From: Streptomyces sp. NBC_00704
GTDB lineage: Bacteria > Actinomycetota > Actinomycetes > Streptomycetales > Streptomycetaceae
DNA length: 64,000 nucleotides
Direction of reading: 5' to 3'
Assembly (NCBI RefSeq): GCF_036226605.1
Contig: NZ_CP109000.1
Location: 5,638,501 to 5,702,500, forward strand
Below the pieces are notes generated by a model that saw only the letters and a program-made list of their open reading frames with translations, made no database searches and had not been told where the DNA came from. Shown in pieces: positions 56,210-64,000 of the stretch. A program made the position numbers and the translations under genes. Position 1 is the first letter of the stretch, and each line of letters opens with the position of its first letter.

Positions 56210-59200
56210 CCGACACGGCCTCGTCCCGCACCGACGCCCTGCTGAAGGACCTGCTTCTGGAGAAGTACGAGCCGATCGCCGTCATCGGGCTGGGCATCCG
56301 CTTCCCGGGGGACAACGACACTCCCGAGGAATTCTCCGCATTCCTCAGGGAAGGCCGGGCGGGAACCGGCCCGGTGCCCGCGGACCGCTGGGACATGGAC
56401 GCCTTGCAGGCCGCCGAGAAAGAGGCGGGCCGAAGTCCCCTCGCGGCCGGCGGCGGATTCGTCTCCGGTGCGGACGAATTCGACTCGAAGTTCTTCAACA
56501 TATCGCCCAAGGAAGCCGACTTCATGGATCCCCAGCACCGCTGGGCCCTGGAATCGGCCTGGCGCGCCATGGAATCCGCCCAGCTCGACCCGGCCGCACT
56601 GCGCGGCAGGAACGGCGGCGTCTATCTCGGCGTCGGACAGATGGACTTCGCCATCGACGTCGAGGCCCTGGACCCGGTCGACCTCGACGCGCACGTCGCC
56701 GCGGGCACCGCGCACAGCGCCGCCGCCGGACGACTGTCGTACTTCCTCGGCTGGCGCGGCCCCTGCATCAGCGTCGACACCGCCTGCTCCGCCTCGCTCG
56801 TCGCCCTGCACCTCGCCGCCCAGGGACTGCGCCGGCGCGAGTGCGACATCGCCCTCGCGGGCGGCGTGAACGCCACCCACCACCCGCGCAACCACATCGT
56901 CTACTCCCGCGCCGGCATGCTCTCGCCCGACGGCCGCTGCAAGACCTTCGACGACTCCGCCGACGGCTACGGCCGCAGCGAGGGATCCGGCATGGTCGTC
57001 CTCAAGCGGCTCTCCGACGCCCGGCGCGACGGCGACACCGTGCTCGCGCTGCTGCGCGGCTCCTCCGTCCGCCAGGACGGCGAGAGCGGCGGCCTCACCG
57101 TCCCCAACGGCACCGCCCAGGTCGCCCTGATGCGCGACGCGCTCGCCTCGGCCAACCTGGAGCCCGCCGACATCCAGTACGTGGAGGCGCACGGCACCGG
57201 CACCTCCCTCGGCGACCCCATCGAGATGGGGTCCGTCAACACCGTCTTCGCCGAGTCGCGCGCGCACGGCGAACCGCTGCCCGTCGGCTCCGTGAAGACG
57301 AACATCGGCCACATGGAGGCCGCCGCCGGCATCGGCGGCGTCGCCAAGGTCCTCCTCCAGCTCCGGGAAGGCGTGATCTACCCGCACATCAACCTGGAGA
57401 CGCCGTCCCGGCACATCCCCTGGGACCGCTACCGGGTGACCGTCCCCACCGCACTGCGCGAGTGGCGGGCCGACGGACCCCGGCGCGCCCTGGTCAACTC
57501 CTTCGGCTTCGCCGGCACCATCGCCTCCGTCGTCCTGGAGGAGGCGCCGCCCGTCCCCGCGCCCGCACCGGCGCCGGACGACGGCACCGCCGTGTTCACC
57601 CTCTCGGCGAAGGACCACGCCGGACTGCGCGCCCAGGCCGCCGCCCACCTGAGCTTCCTCGACGCCCACCCCGGTCTCGCCGTCCCCGACCTCTGCCGCA
57701 GCTCCAACCTCGGCCGCGCCCACCTGCCCGCACGGCTCGCCGGACCGGTCTCCTCGCGCGAGGACCTGGTGCGCCTGCTCGAGGGCCAGCTCGCCGACGA
57801 CGGCCGCGACGGCGACGGACCCCGGTTCACCGAGGCCGCGTTCCTGTTCTCCGGGCAGGGCGCCCAGTACGTCGGCATGGGCCGCGGCCTGTACGAGCGC
57901 CACCCCGTCTTCCGCCGCCACCTCGACGCCTGCGACCGGCTCTTCGCCGCCCACCTCGGCCGCTCCGTCAAGGACGTCATGTTCGGCGACGCCCCGGACA
58001 GCGACCGCGACCTCGACCGGACCCTCTACACCCAGCCCGCCCTGTTCAGCCTGGAGTACGCGACCGCCCGCCTGTGGATGTCCTGGGGCGTCCGGCCGGG
58101 CGTCCTGCTCGGACACAGCGTCGGCGAGATCGCCGCGGCCGCGATCGCGGGCCTGTTCTCGCTGGAGGACGCCGTCCGGCTGGTCGCCGTCCGCGCCCGC
58201 CTCATGCAGTCCGTCACCGCGCCCGGAGGCATGGCCGCCGTCCTCGCCCCCGCCGAGGACATCGCCCCGCACCTGGAGCGCTACCCCGACCTCGGCTTCG
58301 GCGCCGTCAACTCCCCGCGCCAGTGCGTCGTCTCCGGCGGACGCGACTCCCTCGCCGAACTCGCCGGCGTCCTGCGCGACCGGGGCGTCGACGTCCGGGA
58401 CCTGCCGGTGTCGCACGCCTTCCACTCGCCGCTGATGGCCGAGGTGGCCGACGCGTTCCGCGAGGCGATCGCCGGCATCGCCTTCCACGAACCGCGGCTG
58501 AGCTTCGTCTCCAACCTCACCGGAGAGGTCGCCGCGCTCGCCGACGTCGGCACGCCCGACTACTGGGTCCGCCACATCCTGGAGCCCGTCGACTTCGCCG
58601 CCGGCATGCGCCGGGTCCAGGCCCGCGGCCCCCACGTCCTCGTCGAGGTCGGCCCGTCCGGCGCGCTCACCGCCCTGGGCCGGCAGAACGGCGACCCCGA
58701 CGCGCACGTCTGGGTGTCCAGCATGGCCAGGTCCGACGACGGCGCCGCCACCGCCGCGGCCGCCGTCGCCCGCTGCTACCGGGCCGGACTCCCCGTCTCC
58801 TGGACGGGCTACCACGCCGAGCGCGGCGGACGGCACGTGCCGCTGCCCGGCTACGTCTTCGCGAAGAAGCGCCACCCGCTGCCCTCCGCCCGCGCCGGCG
58901 CCGCCCTCACCGGCCGCGCCGTCGGCCCGGCCCGCCACCCGCTGCTCGGCGTCGACGTCACCGCCGATGACCGCCGCGCGACGGGCGAACGCGAGTTCGG
59001 CGCACCGCTGTCCCCCGCCTCCCCGGCCTACCTCGCCGACCACGTCGTCATGGGCCAGGCCGTGTTCCCCGGCGCCGGATACGTCGAGATCGTGCTGGCC
59101 CTCCAGGACGCGGTGCACGGCGAGACCGGCCGGCCGGTCCGCGACCTGCGCATCCACGAACCCCTCTTCCTGCGCGACGGCGAACCCACCGAGATCCGCA

Positions 59201-62200
59201 CCCGGCTGCGCCCGCGCGCGGAGGCCGACGGGCCCGCCGACGTCGAGATCGTCAGCCGCGTCGACGGCCGGGACGGCGTGATCGAACGCGTCCACGCCAC
59301 CGCCGTCCTCGACGGCGCGCCCACCGGCCCGGCCGCCCTCGGCGACGTCGTGGACCGCCTGCGCAAGACGGCCGCGGCCCTGGACGAGCCGCAGTCCCGC
59401 CGGTCCGGCGAGGACCTGTACGAGCGGTACGCCGAGCTGGGGCTGCCCTACGGCCCCGAGTTCCGGCGCGTCCTGCGCGTCGACCGGCACGCCGACGGCT
59501 TCGCGACCGGCGAGCTGCGCGCCCTCGACACCCCCGTCGGGGAACACCTGCGGGCCTCGGTCCTCGACTGCGCGATGCAGACCCTCGGCGCCGCCGTCGA
59601 CCTGGACGGCACCTACCTGCCCGTCGGCTTCGACGCCGTCGAACTCCTCAAGCGCCCCAAGGCCGGCCTGCGCGTCCTCGTCCAGGTCGACCTCGGCCCC
59701 GGCGAACTCACCGCCGACATCGTCGCCCTGGAGGGCGCCCGCACGGTGTTCGCCGTCAAGGGCGTCCGCCTCAAGCGCGTCGCCGACGCCCCGGCCGACC
59801 CGGCCGAGCGCATGCTGCTGCGCCCCCGCTGGCTCAAGCGCTCCCTGCCCGCCGCCAGGACCGGCGGACAGGACCGCCGCGTCCTGGTCGTCCACCCCGG
59901 CGACGGCCTCCCCGGCGACCTGGACGACCTCCTCGCCGGCACGGACGTCCACACCCTGCACGCCCCCGACGCGACGGCCGCCGCCGCGCTGCTCGCCGCG
60001 GACCCCGCCGTCACGGACCTGTGCTGGTTCTGGACGCCCGAACCCGCCCTGCGGGGCGAGGAACGGCTGCGCGCCGAGACCGAGCGCAACTACCGCGACC
60101 TGCTCGCCCTCGTGGCGGCCCTGGCCGACGGCCCGGCGGCCGGCCGCGACCCGCGGATCCTGCTCGTGACCGAACGCGCCCAGTGGCTGCCCGGCGACGT
60201 CGCGGACGGCGCGGCCCGCGACGGCGACGCCCTCGCCGCCGCCTCCCTGTGGGGTTTCGGCGCGGTCCTCGCCCACGAGCACCCGGCGCTGCGGCCCGTG
60301 CTGCTCGACCTCGACGGGACCGACCTGCGGCCCCTCGCCGACGAACTGCTCGCCGCGGACGCCTCCGGCGGCGAGCACCGCATCGCCTACCGGTCCGGCG
60401 TGCGCCACGTGAAGCGGCTCTCCCCGCCGCCCGCCGCCGTCCGCGACGACGTCAACACGGAACTCACGATCACCGAGTACGGCCAGTTCTCCGCCGTACG
60501 CCCGCTGCCCGTCGAGGACCGCCCGCCCACCGGCGACGAGGTCACCGTCCAGGTCCACGCGGCCGGCCTCAACTTCAAGGACGTCCTCAACGCGCTCGGC
60601 ATGCTCCGCCAGTACGCGCTGGACCACGGCCTCCCGCACGAGCCCCTCCCGCTCGGCTTCGAGGCGTCCGGCACCGTCGTCGAGGCGGGACCCGACGCCG
60701 CGTTCCGGCCCGGCGACGACGTCGTGCTCAGCCGCATCGGCTGCATGCGGCGGCGGGTCACCGTCCCCTCCACGGTCGTCGTGCGCAAGCCCGCCGGCCT
60801 CACCTTCACCGAGGCCGCCGGACTGCCCGCCGCCTACGTCACGGCCCACCACGCGCTGCACGGCCTCGCCGGGCTCAAGGCGGGCGACCGCGTCCTGATC
60901 CACGCGGCGGCCGGCGGCGTCGGCCAGGCGGCCGTGCGCCTCGCCCGGCTCGCCGGCGCCGAGGTGTACGCCACCGCCAGCCCCCGCAAGTGGCCCCTGC
61001 TGCGCTCCCAGGGCGTGCGGCACGTCATGAACTCCCGCACCCTCGACTTCGCCGACGAGGTCCTCGCCGCCACCGGCGGCCGGGGCGTCGACGTCGTCCT
61101 CAACAGCCTCAACAAGGACTACATCCCGGCAGGCCTGCGCTGCCTCGCCGACGGCGGCCGGTTCGTCGAACTCGGCAAGATCGGCGTCTGGACCCCCGAG
61201 GAGATGAGCGCCCGCCGGCCCGACGTCGCCTACCACAACTTCGACCTCAGCGAGCTGCCCGCCGACGAACTCGACCGCCTCAACCACGACATCCTGCGCA
61301 CGGTCGCCGACCACGTCGAAGCCGGCCGGCTCACCGCCCTGCCCGTCGTCGGCTACTCCCTCGACGAGGTCGAGGAGGCGTTCGGCGTCCTCAGCCGCGG
61401 CGCCAACGTCGGCAAGGTCGTGCTGGAGTTCCGCGACGAACGCGACCTGCCCGCACAGCCCGTGCGGATCGACGCGGGGGAGACCTACCTCGTCACCGGC
61501 GGCCTCGGCGCGCTCGGCCTGGCCTCCGCGCGCAAGCTGGTGCGCCAGGGCGCCCGCCGCATCGCGCTCGTCAGCCGCCGGGCCGTCGACGAGGACCGGC
61601 GGGCCGAGATCGCCGCCGGACTCGGCGAAGGCGTCGAGGTGCGAATCCTCCAGGGCGACATCGCCGACGCGGCCGACGTCCGGCGGATCGTCGACGCCCT
61701 CGCCGGCGGCGAGGCCCCGCTCGGCGGCGTCCTGCACGCCGCGGGCGTCCTCGCCGACGCCCCGCTCACCGCCCAGACCCCGCAGAGCATGACCGCCGTC
61801 CTGCGCGCCAAGCTCTACGGCTCCTGGCTGCTGCACCGCGCGCTGGCCGAGGTGCCCACCGTCCGCTTCTTCGTCGGCTACTCGTCGATCGCCTCGGTGC
61901 TCGGCTCCGCCGGCCAGGCCAACTACGCCGCCGGCAACGCCTACCTGGACGCCCTCATGCAGGTCCGGGCCGCCGCCGGACTGCCCGGACTCAGCGTCAA
62001 CTGGGGCCCGTGGGCCCAGATCGGCATGGCCGCCTCCCTCACCGACCGCCAGATCGCCGGCATCGAGGCCCGCGGCCTGAAGTTCGTCAAGCCCGACGCC
62101 GCGCTGAACGCGCTGTTCGCCGCGCTCGCCCGGCCGTACGCGCAGACCGTCGTCGGCGAGTTCGACTGGGACGCCTACACGAACGCCCAGCCCACCCCGG

Positions 62201-62655
62201 ACGCCCTCCTCGCCGAGCTGGGTTCGGCCCGCGACGGCGCGCCGGACCGGGCCGAACTGGACGTCGACGAACTGCTCGCCCGGCCGAAGCCCGACCGCGA
62301 GGCCGCGCTGCGCTCCCTGCTGCGCGCCCGCATCGCGGACGTGCTGCGCTACGACTCGCCCGACGAGATCGACCTCGACGCCCGCTTCGTCGACCTCGGC
62401 CTCGACTCGCTCGGCTCGGTGGAACTGAAGAACGCCCTGGAGACCGTGCTCGGCGTGCCCCTGCCCGCCTCCGCCCTCTTCGACCACCCCGAGGTGCGCT
62501 CGCTGGCCGTCTTCCTCGACGAGCAGCTCGTGCCCGACGGGGCCGGGGACGCACCGGCCGCACCGCCGCGGGAGAACCCCGGCGAGGACGTGCGCGAACT
62601 GACCGACGCCGAGGCCGACGACGAACTCGACGCGCTGCGCGAGATGTTCCGGTGA
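56206..62655 (+). CDS. type I polyketide synthase, KS-AT-DH-ER-KR-ACP (fully reducing module)
   Basis: 2149 residues from GTG 56206. KS: Cys194 (DTACSAS), His329 (EAHGTGTS), His369 (NIGHMEAAAG), all intact. AT: GHSVGE (Ser638) and HAFH at 737-740, which predict malonyl-CoA. DH: HxxxGxxxxP from His946 and Asp1121 in the DxxxQ motif. A structural KR-like segment occupies about 1220-1410. ER: AAAGGVG at 1567-1573. KR: TGGLG at 1764-1768, Ser1894, Tyr1907, with LAD (1849-1851) near the B-type LDD position. ACP: LGLDSLGSVE with Ser2068. No thioesterase. It adds saturated two-carbon units, once or iteratively. Coupled to the upstream ACP and the downstream PKS. Confidence 0.96.
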   Translation: MTDTASSRTDALLKDLLLEKYEPIAVIGLGIRFPGDNDTPEEFSAFLREGRAGTGPVPADRWDMDALQAAEKEAGRSPLAAGGGFVSGADEFDSKFFNISPKEADFMDPQHRWALESAWRAMESAQLDPAALRGRNGGVYLGVGQMDFAIDVEALDPVDLDAHVAAGTAHSAAAGRLSYFLGWRGPCISVDTACSASLVALHLAAQGLRRRECDIALAGGVNATHHPRNHIVYSRAGMLSPDGRCKTFDDSADGYGRSEGSGMVVLKRLSDARRDGDTVLALLRGSSVRQDGESGGLTVPNGTAQVALMRDALASANLEPADIQYVEAHGTGTSLGDPIEMGSVNTVFAESRAHGEPLPVGSVKTNIGHMEAAAGIGGVAKVLLQLREGVIYPHINLETPSRHIPWDRYRVTVPTALREWRADGPRRALVNSFGFAGTIASVVLEEAPPVPAPAPAPDDGTAVFTLSAKDHAGLRAQAAAHLSFLDAHPGLAVPDLCRSSNLGRAHLPARLAGPVSSREDLVRLLEGQLADDGRDGDGPRFTEAAFLFSGQGAQYVGMGRGLYERHPVFRRHLDACDRLFAAHLGRSVKDVMFGDAPDSDRDLDRTLYTQPALFSLEYATARLWMSWGVRPGVLLGHSVGEIAAAAIAGLFSLEDAVRLVAVRARLMQSVTAPGGMAAVLAPAEDIAPHLERYPDLGFGAVNSPRQCVVSGGRDSLAELAGVLRDRGVDVRDLPVSHAFHSPLMAEVADAFREAIAGIAFHEPRLSFVSNLTGEVAALADVGTPDYWVRHILEPVDFAAGMRRVQARGPHVLVEVGPSGALTALGRQNGDPDAHVWVSSMARSDDGAATAAAAVARCYRAGLPVSWTGYHAERGGRHVPLPGYVFAKKRHPLPSARAGAALTGRAVGPARHPLLGVDVTADDRRATGEREFGAPLSPASPAYLADHVVMGQAVFPGAGYVEIVLALQDAVHGETGRPVRDLRIHEPLFLRDGEPTEIRTRLRPRAEADGPADVEIVSRVDGRDGVIERVHATAVLDGAPTGPAALGDVVDRLRKTAAALDEPQSRRSGEDLYERYAELGLPYGPEFRRVLRVDRHADGFATGELRALDTPVGEHLRASVLDCAMQTLGAAVDLDGTYLPVGFDAVELLKRPKAGLRVLVQVDLGPGELTADIVALEGARTVFAVKGVRLKRVADAPADPAERMLLRPRWLKRSLPAARTGGQDRRVLVVHPGDGLPGDLDDLLAGTDVHTLHAPDATAAAALLAADPAVTDLCWFWTPEPALRGEERLRAETERNYRDLLALVAALADGPAAGRDPRILLVTERAQWLPGDVADGAARDGDALAAASLWGFGAVLAHEHPALRPVLLDLDGTDLRPLADELLAADASGGEHRIAYRSGVRHVKRLSPPPAAVRDDVNTELTITEYGQFSAVRPLPVEDRPPTGDEVTVQVHAAGLNFKDVLNALGMLRQYALDHGLPHEPLPLGFEASGTVVEAGPDAAFRPGDDVVLSRIGCMRRRVTVPSTVVVRKPAGLTFTEAAGLPAAYVTAHHALHGLAGLKAGDRVLIHAAAGGVGQAAVRLARLAGAEVYATASPRKWPLLRSQGVRHVMNSRTLDFADEVLAATGGRGVDVVLNSLNKDYIPAGLRCLADGGRFVELGKIGVWTPEEMSARRPDVAYHNFDLSELPADELDRLNHDILRTVADHVEAGRLTALPVVGYSLDEVEEAFGVLSRGANVGKVVLEFRDERDLPAQPVRIDAGETYLVTGGLGALGLASARKLVRQGARRIALVSRRAVDEDRRAEIAAGLGEGVEVRILQGDIADAADVRRIVDALAGGEAPLGGVLHAAGVLADAPLTAQTPQSMTAVLRAKLYGSWLLHRALAEVPTVRFFVGYSSIASVLGSAGQANYAAGNAYLDALMQVRAAAGLPGLSVNWGPWAQIGMAASLTDRQIAGIEARGLKFVKPDAALNALFAALARPYAQTVVGEFDWDAYTNAQPTPDALLAELGSARDGAPDRAELDVDELLARPKPDREAALRSLLRARIADVLRYDSPDEIDLDARFVDLGLDSLGSVELKNALETVLGVPLPASALFDHPEVRSLAVFLDEQLVPDGAGDAPAAPPRENPGEDVRELTDAEADDELDALREMFR

Positions 62656-64000
62656 CGGGCGGCCCGAAGGTGACGAGCTACATCGACCACCTGGAGACCC
62701 TGTCGAGGAAACAGCTCATGGTGATGCTGGCCAGGCAGCACCACGAGCGGACCCAGCCGGTCGCCGTCATCGGCATGGGCTGCCGGCTGCCCGGCGGGCT
62801 CGACGACCCCGAGGAGTTCTGGACCGCGCTCCGCGAGGGGCGGGTCCTGCCCACCGACACGGCCGGCGTGCCCGTCGACAGCCTCGGCCGCCCGCGCTGG
62901 AACCTCGCCGCGCCCGACCTCGCGCCGCTGGCCCCCCGGCTGCGCCAGGGCGCCTACCTGACGGACGTGGACCTCTTCGACGCCGACCGGTTCGGCATCG
63001 GACACGAGGAGGCCCGCCACATGGACCCGCAGCAGCGCCTCCTGCTGGAGGTCGCCGCCCAGGCCCTCGCCGACGCCAACCTGTCCCGGCAGCGGCTGCG
63101 CGGCCGCACCGTCGGCGTGTACGCGGTGGCCGGGCCGGTGGAGTACCCGTACGCCTGGCTGCGCGGCGGCATCCCCGCCGACGCGCTGACCGGGCACATG
63201 AGCACGGGCTCCTCGCCCAGCGCCTTCAGCGGCCGCATCGCGCTGTCGCTGGGACTCGACGGCCCGGCCGTCACCGTCGACACCGCGTCCTCGTCCATGC
63301 TGACGGCCGTGCACCTGGCGGTGCGGGCGCTGCGCGCCCGCGAGTGCGACATCGCCCTCGTCGGCACCTGCAATCTGCTGCTCTCCCCGTTCAGCACCGG
63401 CATCCTCGACCGGGCCGGGATGCTGTCGCCGACCGGCCGCAGCAGGCCCTTCACCCGGCACGCCGACGGACACGTCCGCGGCGAGGGCTGCGGGGTCGTC
63501 GTCCTGAAGCGGTACGCGGACGCCGCCGCCGACGGGGACCGGCCGTACGCCCTCGTGCGCGGCAGCGCCGTCCACGCCCAGGGCGACCGGCCCGGCATCT
63601 CGGTCGCCCCGGCACGCGGTCAGAAGACCGTGATCGAGCGGGCCCTCCAGGACGCGGACATCGCCCCCGAGGACGTGCAGTACGTCGAGGCGCAGGCCAA
63701 CGGCTCGCGGATCGGCGGCCAGATCGAGGCGGAGACCCTGGCCGACGCGTACGCGCGGCGCTCACCGGACGCGCCGCCGCTGTACATCGGCTCCTGCAAG
63801 GCGAACCTCGGCTACCTCGAGACCGCCTCCGGCGCACCCGGGCTGATGAAGACGGTGCTGGCGCTCGCCCACGCCGAGATCCCGCCGCAGCCCGGCGAGG
63901 ACGAGGCGGACCCGGACATCCCCTGGGGCCGGACCGCGCTGCGGCTCGCCGCGAAGCCGCAGCCCTGGCCCACGCGGGGCAGGAGGCGGGCGGCCGTCAG
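62652..64000 (+). CDS. second type I PKS, N-terminal part; ketosynthase lacks all catalytic residues
   Basis: 449 residues seen; the gene runs off the window. GTG 62652 overlaps the previous stop; GTG 62670 is an in-frame alternative. A docking-type helix (ETLSRKQLMVMLARQ) precedes a KS fold beginning VAVIGMGCRLPGG. The nucleophile motif is DTASSSM: Ser213 replaces Cys. The first His is Gln348 (EAQANGS) and the second is Tyr388 (NLGYLET). Spacings of 135 and 40 residues equal those of the intact KS upstream, so the positions are certain. Elongation or KSQ-type decarboxylation is not expected. Downstream domains are unknown. Confidence 0.93.
   Translation, partial: MTGGPKVTSYIDHLETLSRKQLMVMLARQHHERTQPVAVIGMGCRLPGGLDDPEEFWTALREGRVLPTDTAGVPVDSLGRPRWNLAAPDLAPLAPRLRQGAYLTDVDLFDADRFGIGHEEARHMDPQQRLLLEVAAQALADANLSRQRLRGRTVGVYAVAGPVEYPYAWLRGGIPADALTGHMSTGSSPSAFSGRIALSLGLDGPAVTVDTASSSMLTAVHLAVRALRARECDIALVGTCNLLLSPFSTGILDRAGMLSPTGRSRPFTRHADGHVRGEGCGVVVLKRYADAAADGDRPYALVRGSAVHAQGDRPGISVAPARGQKTVIERALQDADIAPEDVQYVEAQANGSRIGGQIEAETLADAYARRSPDAPPLYIGSCKANLGYLETASGAPGLMKTVLALAHAEIPPQPGEDEADPDIPWGRTALRLAAKPQPWPTRGRRRAAV

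Noticed and set aside
48181..57000. Streptothricin cluster
   Set aside because: Beta-lysine genes are present, but there are no streptolidine or gulosamine genes in the window, while a PKS and the PAPA genes are.
56200..62487. A 2095-residue open frame on the minus strand opposite the PKS
   Set aside because: Product of high GC at third codon positions; low-complexity Gly/Ala/Asp/Val composition, no domain, while the plus strand encodes a complete PKS module.
62652..64000. KSQ-type loading ketosynthase
   Set aside because: The nucleophile is Ser, not Gln, and both His needed for malonyl decarboxylation are gone.

Overview
The window is a high-GC (roughly 72-73% by eye) actinobacterial chromosome segment with GTG/ATG starts, tight start/stop overlaps and TTA codons confined to a few secondary-metabolism genes. 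Gene content and order (GlgP, M4 proteases, GlgX, paired L,D-transpeptidases, small EF-hand protein) point to Streptomyces; this is an inference from gene content, no database was searched.

Positions 1 to about 30,400 look like conserved chromosome. In order: the 3' end of an alpha-glucan phosphorylase; an operon of an unknown protein, a MoxR-type AAA ATPase and a metallopeptidase-like/vWA protein; a membrane-anchored unknown; a DUF1990 protein; two paralogous secreted M4 metalloproteases; two pairs of ABC exporter half-transporters; the glycogen debranching enzyme GlgX; two paralogous L,D-transpeptidase lipoproteins; an enoyl-CoA hydratase; an RsbW-like ATP-binding protein; a polysaccharide deacetylase coupled to a beta-propeller lipoprotein; an EF-hand protein; and an F420/NADP oxidoreductase-like protein.

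From 30,410 to the right edge lies a biosynthetic gene cluster that I cannot match to a known product. The left arm is a nine-gene, tightly coupled minus-strand operon: a FAD oxidoreductase, a PrmC/HemK-like methyltransferase, an alpha-oxoamine synthase (BioF-like), an MFS exporter, an ATP-grasp ligase, a PaaK-like AMP ligase, and the three enzymes chorismate mutase, aminodeoxychorismate synthase and prephenate dehydrogenase that together make 4-aminophenylpyruvate, the precursor of 4-aminophenylalanine (PAPA). The centre holds a GNAT acetyltransferase, an ArsR/DUF5937 regulator and 1.2 kb of repeat-rich DNA with an AT-rich palindrome.

The right arm (plus strand) begins with a second aminodeoxychorismate synthase and a divergent second chorismate-mutase-like protein. 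It continues with a free-standing adenylation domain, a carrier protein, a flavin amine oxidase, an acyl-CoA-synthetase-like ligase and a radical-SAM lysine 2,3-aminomutase. After a TIGR03086 protein and a PaaI thioesterase come an ACP, a fully reducing KS-AT-DH-ER-KR-ACP polyketide synthase and the start of a second PKS cut by the window edge. Adenylation pocket residues read by eye as DTEDVGTLI plus Lys fit beta-lysine, which agrees with the aminomutase. The working model is a PAPA / beta-lysine / reduced-polyketide hybrid. The most unusual feature is the second PKS: its ketosynthase has lost all three catalytic residues (Cys to Ser, His to Gln, His to Tyr).
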